In this document: piece after piece, positions 5,608 to 10,905 of the stretch | Layout of the letters: each line of letters begins with the position of its first letter | Numbering within the stretch: position 1 is the first letter of the stretch | Source: Gammaproteobacteria bacterium | GTDB lineage: Bacteria; Pseudomonadota; Gammaproteobacteria; Pseudomonadales; Halomonadaceae | Assembly: GCA_023485185.1 (NCBI GenBank) | Contig: JAMCZP010000042.1 | Span: 1 to 10,905 of the forward strand | DNA: 10,905 nt | Reading direction: 5' to 3' | Made by a program: the position numbers and the translations under genes | The notes under the pieces: generated by a model | Told to the model about the DNA's origin: nothing | The model's input: only the letters and a program-made list of their open reading frames with translations | The model's database searches: none

Positions 5608-7134
5608 ATGGGCGTGCTTGAGAACTTAGCCAATATAGGTAGCGGTTTCTCCGTTGCCTTATCTTGGAATTACTTATTTTATTGTTTCGTGGGCGTAGTG
5701 TTGGGCACTTTTGTCGGCGTACTTCCAGGGCTTGGAACTGTCACAGCTATATCCATGCTGATGCCCTTCACGTTTGGCTTGGACCCTCTTGAGGCGCTTA
5801 TCATGCTGTCCGGGATTTTTTACGGAGGGCTCTATGGGGGGTCAACAGCTTCTATTTTATTGAATTTGCCTGGCACGCCTGCTTCCGCCGTTGTGGCGTT
5901 AGATGGCTACCCTATGGCGAAGCAGGGGCGAGCGGGCGTCCCTCTTTTTATGACTGCCATTGCATCATTTATTGGTGGCTGTGCAGCATTGATCATTGTT
6001 GGCTTGGCGGCTCCAGCGATTGTGCAGGTGGCTTTAGAGTTCGGTGCGGCTGAATACTTTAGCATGATGCTGTTGGGCTTGATAGCGGCTGCAGCAGCTT
6101 CAAGTGAGTTGCCTCTGCATTCTATAGGAATGGTCATAATAGGCTTGCTGTTGGGTATGGTAGGCATGGATATCGTTTCAGGAATGATGCGGTTCACTTT
6201 TGGCATACCGATCATGGCTGAGGGTATCAGCTTTATTGTTGTGGCTATGGCATTTTTTGGGCTAGCTGAAGTCATCGCTAATCTTGAGCCTCATGTTAAA
6301 AGGCACATGGTTCAGCAAGTGGGCGGCTGGCGTTCAATGTTACCCACTCGTGATGAGGCTAAGCGTTCAGTCGGTGCGATATTGAGAGGCACGCCACTTG
6401 GGGCATTCCTGGGTGCATTGCCGGGGGCTGGGCCAACGATTGCCTCATTTATGGCATATACCGTCGAAAAACGAGCAAGTAGACAGCCTGAGCGTTTTGG
6501 CAAAGGAGCGATAGAGGGTGTAGTTGCACCAGAGGCTGCCAATAATGCTGCGGCTCAAACTGGTTATATTCCTACCCTGACTCTAGGAATTCCAGGTGAT
6601 GCCGTCGGTGCCTTAATTCTGGGTACGCTAATCATGCATGGGATTGCCCCCGGCCCTCGTGTTATTTCCTCTCATCCGGAGTTATTTTGGGGATTAATCG
6701 CAAGTATGTGGGTAGGTAACTTTTTACTGTTATGGGTGAATATTCCATTCATTAATGTTTGGATAAAAATACTCTCTATACCTTACCGCATGCTATATCC
6801 GGCCATAATGGTATTTCTCTGTGTTGGTGTATATAGCGTATCTAATAGTCCATTCCAATTGTTTCTTTTAGCGGGGCTAGGAGCTGCAGGTTACTTGTTT
6901 GCAAAGCTTGGATGTCCTGCATCACCTCTTCTTCTTGGACTTATTTTGGGTCCCATGATGGAGGAAAATCTGCGGCGAGCACTGCTAATTGGAAGAGGGA
7001 ATCCAATGGTGTTCCTTGAGTCTCCGATTAGTGCTGGGATCCTATTTATATGTGCTGCTTTGCTGATCCTGATGGTTATTATGCCTTTTGTTAGATCGAA
7101 CAATACCAGAAGAAAGCGAGATGCTCAGATATAA
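5608..7134 (+). CDS. tctA: Tripartite tricarboxylate transporter large permease subunit (TctA family)
   Basis: This 508-residue polytopic inner-membrane permease forms the translocation path and is probably cation-driven. It shows the two related TctA signatures: VGVLPGLGTVTAISMLMPFT at 36-55, followed by FYGGLYGGSTASILLNLPGT; and a second half with GALPGAGPTIASFMAY near 269-285, then PEAANNAAAQTGYIPTLTLG and GIPGDAVGALILGTL. The size is normal. Start: ATG at 5608 with GGGGA (5595-5599), 2 nt after tctB; a longer frame from 5467 would lie inside tctB and is not credible. The 3' third is locally AT-rich (15 of 60 G+C at 6721-6780). It is separated by a 122-nt gap from the next gene. Its binding protein is in the opposite-strand arm. 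Confidence 0.94.
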   Translation: MGVLENLANIGSGFSVALSWNYLFYCFVGVVLGTFVGVLPGLGTVTAISMLMPFTFGLDPLEALIMLSGIFYGGLYGGSTASILLNLPGTPASAVVALDGYPMAKQGRAGVPLFMTAIASFIGGCAALIIVGLAAPAIVQVALEFGAAEYFSMMLLGLIAAAAASSELPLHSIGMVIIGLLLGMVGMDIVSGMMRFTFGIPIMAEGISFIVVAMAFFGLAEVIANLEPHVKRHMVQQVGGWRSMLPTRDEAKRSVGAILRGTPLGAFLGALPGAGPTIASFMAYTVEKRASRQPERFGKGAIEGVVAPEAANNAAAQTGYIPTLTLGIPGDAVGALILGTLIMHGIAPGPRVISSHPELFWGLIASMWVGNFLLLWVNIPFINVWIKILSIPYRMLYPAIMVFLCVGVYSVSNSPFQLFLLAGLGAAGYLFAKLGCPASPLLLGLILGPMMEENLRRALLIGRGNPMVFLESPISAGILFICAALLILMVIMPFVRSNNTRRKRDAQI

Positions 7135-7206
7135 ATAAGTAAAGAAATATAGGAGTTAGTAGGGTTTAAGAAGGCTAAGAGTTGGCTGGGTGTTGTTAAC
7201 GATAAT

Positions 7207-7212
7207 TATAAT
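7207..7212 (+). promoter_or_regulatory. Possible internal promoter -10 box in the gap after tctA
   Basis: TATAAT occurs in the 122-nt AT-rich gap 7135-7256. The best upstream -35-like hexamer is TTGGCT (7182-7187) at a 19-nt spacing, which is poor. No hairpin or terminator is visible in the gap, so readthrough from tctA is also possible. No clear copy of the TGTnATA operator is present here. Confidence 0.25.
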
Positions 7213-7256
7213 AAGTTTTAAGTTTTTCTGGGTCGCCATTGAAAGGAAATAATAAT

Positions 7257-8231
7257 ATGCAGAAAATTTTTGAAAATTCGACAGCCTTTTTGGCTCGACG
7301 CTATCCGCCGTTAGTAGAGGAGCAAATTAAAAATAGATATAGAGTTCGATACAACAATTCTGACAATAGGCTCTCAGTCTCTCAATTGACCGAACAGGCT
7401 AGAGGATGTGAGGTGCTATTTGTATCGGTAACAGAGTCGCTGCCACGCTCAGTTTTCGAGGCTTTATCAGACACTTTACGCGTAGTAGCTACCTTATCAG
7501 TTGGTGTCGATCATATTGATTTAGGGGCTGCTAAAGAGTATGGCGTTAAAGTGCTTCATAGCCCCGATGTATTGAGTGACGCCTGCGCTGAAGTAGGCAT
7601 GATGCTCATGCTAAACGCAGCGCGTCGCGGGCATGAAGCCGACAGCATGGTGCGTAGCGGGCGTTGGCAGGGCTGGGGGCCTACGCAGTTGTTGGGTAAA
7701 CAGCTAACAGGAAAGAAGCTGGGCATTTTAGGCATGGGACGCATAGGACAGGCTTTTGCCGAGCGCGCTAGGGCGTTCAAAATGGTGATTCATTACCATA
7801 ATCGGCACCGCTTAGACCCTTCGCTAGAGTGTGGGGCTATCTACCATGAAACAGTGGATAGTCTATTGGTTGAGAGTGAGTTTTTTTCTATTAATGCGCC
7901 GGGCAACGATAGCTTAAGAGGATTTCTTAACAAGGAAAAAATACAGCTCCTTCCAAAGGGGGCAGTAGTGATTAATATTTCAAGGGGAGATGTCGTCGAT
8001 GATGATGCGCTAATCCAAGCCCTTAAAAATGGTTATTTGTTTTCAGCAGGACTAGATGTGTTTCAGGGAGAGCCAGATATTGATCCCCGCTATGCCGAAT
8101 TAGAAAATATATATCTCAGTCCACATATCGGTAGTGCTACGACTGAAACGCGCAATGCCATGGGTTTTATGCTTATTGATGGCCTGGATGAGTTAACAAG
8201 TGGTCAGCTTCCTACAAACTGCCTCTTCTAA
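7257..8231 (+). CDS. D-2-hydroxyacid dehydrogenase, glyoxylate/hydroxypyruvate reductase-like
   Basis: This 324-residue member of the D-isomer-specific 2-hydroxyacid dehydrogenase family is a different subgroup from the one at 747-1730. The Rossmann turn GMGRIG is at 159-164. The next strand ends in HYHNRHRL (179-186), lacking the NAD-type Asp and carrying Arg residues, as in NADPH-using glyoxylate/hydroxypyruvate reductases. The complete catalytic set is present: R243 (INISRGD), E272 (DVFQGEP) and H290 (LSPHIGSAT). Start: ATG at 7257 has AAAGGA (7242-7247) 9 nt upstream. An in-frame TTG at 7239 would precede that site and is unlikely. It is followed 23 nt later by the semialdehyde dehydrogenase gene. 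The role is probably keto-acid reduction or the reverse oxidation in the same pathway. The exact substrate is unknown. Confidence 0.9.
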   Translation: MQKIFENSTAFLARRYPPLVEEQIKNRYRVRYNNSDNRLSVSQLTEQARGCEVLFVSVTESLPRSVFEALSDTLRVVATLSVGVDHIDLGAAKEYGVKVLHSPDVLSDACAEVGMMLMLNAARRGHEADSMVRSGRWQGWGPTQLLGKQLTGKKLGILGMGRIGQAFAERARAFKMVIHYHNRHRLDPSLECGAIYHETVDSLLVESEFFSINAPGNDSLRGFLNKEKIQLLPKGAVVINISRGDVVDDDALIQALKNGYLFSAGLDVFQGEPDIDPRYAELENIYLSPHIGSATTETRNAMGFMLIDGLDELTSGQLPTNCLF

Positions 8232-8254
8232 GCCAGAACTATTAAGGAGATAAC

Positions 8255-9745
8255 ATGCAACTAACCGATTCTGCTTTATTTCGACAAAATTGCTACATCG
8301 ATGGACATTGGGCAGATGCTGAAAATCAGGCTGTAATTGAGGTAATTAACCCTGCGACTAATGAGCTTTTGGGAACGATTCCTGACCTGACTGAAGCTCA
8401 AGTATGCTCTGCAGTTGATGCTGCTGACCGAGCCTTTCCTCTTTGGAAGTCCAAAACGGCGAAGCAGCGTGCCGAGATTTTGCGACGCTGGTTCGACTTG
8501 TGCATTACTCATCAGGATGATCTCGCTTATCTCCTTACTCTTGAGCAGGGTAAGCCGCTTCAGGAAGCTCGAGGGGAAATTGCCTATGGATCATCTTTTA
8601 TTGAATGGTTTGCAGAGGAAGCCAAACGAATCTATGGCGATGTAATACCCGCTCACGCAAATGATCGCCGTATTGTAGTGACAAAGGAGCCCGTCGGAGT
8701 GGTGGCTGCTATTACACCATGGAACTTTCCCAATGCCATGATAACCCGTAAGGCAGCTGCAGCGATGGCTGCTGGTTGTAGCGTTATCGTTAAACCGGCT
8801 TCTAGTACACCTTATTCAGCATTAGCTCTGGCAGAGCTTGCTGAGCGAGCAGGGGTACCTAAAGGCGTATTAAATGTAGTAACAGGGCGATCTAGCGTAG
8901 TGGGTGACGCGTTGACCTCGAATCCGAAAGTGCGAAAGCTTTCTTTCACCGGCTCGACTGAAGTAGGAAAAGTGTTGTTAGAGGCATGTGCTAAGACCGT
9001 TAAGAAAGTCTCAATGGAGCTGGGTGGTAATGCGCCTTTTATTGTCTTTGAGGATGCTGATATTGAACAGGCGATAGCGGGAGTAATGGCTTCCAAATTT
9101 AGGAACACTGGTCAAACCTGTGTATGTGCTAATCGAATTTTTGTTCATGATGAAATCTATGAAGAATTTGCAGATAGGTTAGCGATAGCGGTCAGTGCCC
9201 AGCAGGTGGGTAATGGTCTCGACGATGGGGTGACGTTAGGGCCCTTGATAAACATAGCGGCTGTCGAAAAGGTAGAACAACATATCGACGATGCTAAAGC
9301 CAAGGGGGCTAAGGTTCACCTCGGTGGGCAGCGACACTCCCTGCAGGGAAACTTTTTCCAGCCAACGATATTAACGGATGTTTCTCCTGATTCGTTACTC
9401 ATGAATGATGAAACTTTCGGTCCCGTAGCTCCATTATTGCGCTTCACTGATGAGATGGACGTGATTCGTCAAGCAAATGATACATCTCTGGGACTGGCGA
9501 GTTACTTCTATACACGGGACATTGCCCGTGTATGGCGCGTCGCTAGCGCTTTGGAGTGCGGTATCGTAGGTATTAACGAGGGTATCATTTCGAGTGAACT
9601 GGCACCGTTCGGAGGCGTTAAGGAGTCTGGTATTGGTCGTGAGGGATCTAAATACGGCATTGATGATTACATTGAAATTAAGTATCTCTGTATGGGAGGG
9701 CTTGGGAGCCCTGATGCTTATGCAGCACAGGACGCAACACAATGA
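8255..9745 (+). CDS. gabD: NAD(P)-dependent succinate-semialdehyde dehydrogenase-like aldehyde dehydrogenase
   Basis: This 496-residue cytosolic aldehyde dehydrogenase of the GabD group oxidises carboxylate-bearing aldehydes to dicarboxylates. Catalytic residues are N157 (TPWNFPN), E255 (SMELGGN) and the nucleophile C289 (NTGQTCVC), with a second Cys at 291 as in other GabD proteins. Residues matching the carboxylate-binding set of succinate-semialdehyde dehydrogenases are kept: R165 (MITRK), R283 (KFRNTGQ) and S447 ([12 protein letters not shown]). The C-terminal block [21 protein letters not shown] is typical. The length is close to E. coli GabD, with a short extra polar tail. Start: ATG at 8255 with AAGGAG (8244-8249) 5 nt upstream. 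The stop overlaps the next ATG. Succinate, glutarate, 2-oxoglutarate or malonate-type semialdehydes are all possible; the family assignment is firm, the substrate is not. Confidence 0.92.
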   Translation: MQLTDSALFRQNCYIDGHWADAENQAVIEVINPATNELLGTIPDLTEAQVCSAVDAADRAFPLWKSKTAKQRAEILRRWFDLCITHQDDLAYLLTLEQGKPLQEARGEIAYGSSFIEWFAEEAKRIYGDVIPAHANDRRIVVTKEPVGVVAAITPWNFPNAMITRKAAAAMAAGCSVIVKPASSTPYSALALAELAERAGVPKGVLNVVTGRSSVVGDALTSNPKVRKLSFTGSTEVGKVLLEACAKTVKKVSMELGGNAPFIVFEDADIEQAIAGVMASKFRNTGQTCVCANRIFVHDEIYEEFADRLAIAVSAQQVGNGLDDGVTLGPLINIAAVEKVEQHIDDAKAKGAKVHLGGQRHSLQGNFFQPTILTDVSPDSLLMNDETFGPVAPLLRFTDEMDVIRQANDTSLGLASYFYTRDIARVWRVASALECGIVGINEGIISSELAPFGGVKESGIGREGSKYGIDDYIEIKYLCMGGLGSPDAYAAQDATQ

Positions 9746-10638
9746 GTAATGATAAAAAGCAGCGGATTGGCATGGTGGGCATCGGTCTGATGGGGTTTGG
9801 GATTGCCACTAGCCTCCAGCGGCACAATTGGTCTCTTAGCTTTCTAGAACATCCTGGCAATCAATCGACTGATGAATTACTCGCCAATGGGGCGACGGCC
9901 TTCATTAGCGCCAAGTCTTTGGCGGCCCATTGTGATGTCATTATACTTTGTGTGACCGGTAGCCCGCAGGTTGAGGATGTCTTATTACGTGAGGAAGGGG
10001 TTTTACAAGGGCTGCGACCGGGTACGGTTGTTATTGACTGTTCAACGGCGATTCCCAGTTCAACATTGAAAATAGCAGGGGCTGTAGAAGCAGCCGGGGG
10101 GCGGTTCCTAGATGCTCCTATGACGCGAACACCTAAGGAGGCACTTGAGGGGCGGCTTAACCTGATTGTGGGCGGCGACCGTGAGCTTTTTGAGGTTCAG
10201 CTTCCTCTTCTAGAAAGTTATGCGGAAAATATCGTGCACGCGGGCCCAACTGGGTCTGGCCATAAGTTGAAATTGTTACATAACTTCGTTTCGGTCGGCT
10301 TTTCTACAGTGCTTGCCGAAGCGGCGGCCTGTGCAGAATTGGGTGGAATCGACCCAGACGTGTTAGTTGATGTTCTCGCTAAGGGGGGAGGTTCAAGCAC
10401 GGTTCTTGAGCGCTTACGTCCTTATATCCTCGCACGGGACGACAGTGGCTTTCGTTTCAGCATAGCGAATGCTCATAAAGATTTGGGTTACTACTTAACG
10501 ATGGCAAGCGACACTGGTGCTACTCAAGGTTCGGCGGCAGGCATTTACAGCGTTTTAAGCGCTGCGGATGCCGCTGGGCACTCACAGTCGACGTTGCCTG
10601 AGCTTGTTAGCATACTGAAGGAACAGGCACGTGGGTAA
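9742..10638 (+). CDS. NAD(P)-dependent beta-hydroxyacid dehydrogenase (3-hydroxyisobutyrate/tartronate-semialdehyde reductase superfamily)
   Basis: This 298-residue protein has the beta-HAD fold. An N-terminal Rossmann domain carries GIGLMG (13-18), and an all-helical C-terminal domain carries the KDL block (K246-D247). Such enzymes interconvert a primary alcohol and a semialdehyde next to a carboxylate. The catalytic Lys is K177 in [12 protein letters not shown]181 is conserved, but the preceding residue, normally Asn, is H180. The substrate loop, usually DAPVSGG, is DAPMTRTP (124-131) with R129. The equivalent Arg occurs in the sulfolactaldehyde reductase YihU, where it helps bind the charged end of the substrate. 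Start: ATG at 9742 overlaps the aldehyde-dehydrogenase stop by 4 nt (ATGA), with AGGA (9729-9732) upstream. The coupling suggests that it produces or consumes the aldehyde used by its neighbour, for example a 4-hydroxybutyrate-like alcohol. That is inference. Confidence 0.9.
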   Translation: MSNDKKQRIGMVGIGLMGFGIATSLQRHNWSLSFLEHPGNQSTDELLANGATAFISAKSLAAHCDVIILCVTGSPQVEDVLLREEGVLQGLRPGTVVIDCSTAIPSSTLKIAGAVEAAGGRFLDAPMTRTPKEALEGRLNLIVGGDRELFEVQLPLLESYAENIVHAGPTGSGHKLKLLHNFVSVGFSTVLAEAAACAELGGIDPDVLVDVLAKGGGSSTVLERLRPYILARDDSGFRFSIANAHKDLGYYLTMASDTGATQGSAAGIYSVLSAADAAGHSQSTLPELVSILKEQARG

Positions 10639-10712
10639 GTGGCAGGAATTATCTCTCTGCTTGTAAACCGCATGGCGTTGTAATTTTCGTGCTTTATATT
10701 TTCTGCCATTAG

Positions 10713-10737
10713 AAAAAAACCCCCACCGAGGTGGGGG
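10713..10737 (-). terminator. Rho-independent terminator of the aconitase gene
   Basis: Read on the minus strand, the hairpin CCCCCAC-CTCG-GTGGGGG (10720-10737, 7-bp stem and tetraloop) is followed by seven T residues (complement of the A-run 10713-10719). It starts 28 nt after the aconitase stop codon. On the plus strand no T-run follows, so it is not a good terminator for the cluster arriving from the left, although it could serve as a 3' stabilising end. The gap 10639-10765 holds no other clear element. Confidence 0.88.
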
Positions 10738-10765
10738 CATGCAAGCATTGGTAAGGTTTTACCCT

Positions 10766-10905
10766 TTAGGCTGCGCCGATCATCTTGCGCAGCACGTAGT
10801 GAAGGATACCACCGTGGCGGTAGTAAGCCAGCTCGTTTACGGTATCAATTCGGCACTTGGCATCAACGGTACGTTCCCCATCGCCATTTTTGATCACGAC
10901 TTTCA
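10766..10905 (-). CDS. acnA: Aconitate hydratase A, C-terminal end (5' part outside window)
   Basis: The reverse strand is open from the right edge to TAA (10766-10768). It translates to 45 or 46 residues ending in KCRIDTVNELAYYRHGG, then ILHYVLRKMIGAA. This is the typical C-terminus of the AcnA/IRP1-type aconitase, including the RIDT...E..YYRHGGIL..VLR block. The [4Fe-4S] enzyme isomerises citrate and isocitrate in the cytoplasm. It faces the catabolic cluster tail to tail and has its own terminator. It is probably a core gene marking the right boundary of the cluster. Confidence 0.85.
   Translation of the reverse strand, partial: KVVIKNGDGERTVDAKCRIDTVNELAYYRHGGILHYVLRKMIGAA

Noticed and set aside
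7239..7256. TTG at 7239 as start of the second hydroxyacid dehydrogenase
   Set aside because: The only Shine-Dalgarno (AAAGGA, 7242-7247) lies downstream of this TTG and is correctly spaced for ATG at 7257.
747..10638. Assignment of the cluster to sulfolactate or sulfosugar breakdown
   Set aside because: TTT importer, hydroxyacid dehydrogenases and a YihU-like Arg are suggestive, but no sulfo-lyase, sulfite exporter or other sulfonate-specific gene is in the window, and an enolase-superfamily enzyme has no place in that route.
10720..10737. The hairpin at 10720-10737 as terminator of the plus-strand cluster
   Set aside because: The T-run is only on the minus-strand side; on the plus strand the stem is followed by mixed sequence.
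1..10905. CRISPR arrays, tRNA or rRNA genes, transposases, integrases or attachment repeats
   Set aside because: None was found on reading both strands; no regularly spaced repeats, cloverleaf-like segments or mobile-element proteins are visible.

Overview
The window looks like chromosomal DNA from a moderately halophilic gammaproteobacterium, most likely of the Halomonas/Chromohalobacter type. Three things suggest this: the flanking housekeeping genes read like gammaproteobacterial proteins, the genes use Shine-Dalgarno starts throughout, and the one clearly exported protein (the transporter binding protein) is extremely acidic, with about 49 Asp/Glu against about 15 Lys/Arg by hand count. 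The genus is an inference from style, not a database match.

Layout. At the left edge is the C-terminal part of an NAD-type malic enzyme (plus strand, ends 644). At the right edge is the C-terminus of aconitase A (minus strand, stop at 10766-10768) with its own intrinsic terminator. Between these two central-metabolism genes lies a catabolic cluster of about 10 kb that appears poorer in GC than its flanks in hand-counted samples. The cluster is organised around a GntR/FCD-type regulator (2968-3756, minus). To its left, on the minus strand, are a tripartite tricarboxylate transporter (TTT) binding protein and an NAD(P)-type D-2-hydroxyacid dehydrogenase. To its right, on the plus strand, are a mandelate-racemase-type enolase-superfamily enzyme, the small (TctB) and large (TctA) TTT membrane subunits, a second D-2-hydroxyacid dehydrogenase, a GabD-like semialdehyde dehydrogenase and a beta-hydroxyacid dehydrogenase. 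The last two overlap by 4 nt.

Regulation. A perfect 17-bp palindrome (3889-3905) sits between the regulator and the enolase-superfamily gene. It covers the -35 box of the regulator promoter and the only TATAAT on the other strand. A 13/17 matching copy (2894-2910) overlaps the -10 box of a strong promoter in front of the binding-protein gene. This suggests that one regulator controls both arms and itself.

Function. All the pieces fit uptake and oxidation of a small hydroxy-carboxylate: TTT import, acid dehydration or epimerisation by the enolase-superfamily enzyme, alpha-keto/alpha-hydroxy interconversion by two dehydrogenases, and alcohol/semialdehyde/acid interconversion by the last two genes. 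Malic enzyme and aconitase are probably only neighbours. The substrate cannot be read from the sequence. No aldolase, lyase or decarboxylase for carbon-carbon cleavage is present in the window, so the pathway is either short or completed elsewhere. The most unusual points are the split transporter under matched operators, a Gln in place of the catalytic Glu in the first dehydrogenase, a KxR instead of KxK in the enolase-superfamily enzyme, and an Arg-containing substrate loop in the terminal dehydrogenase.
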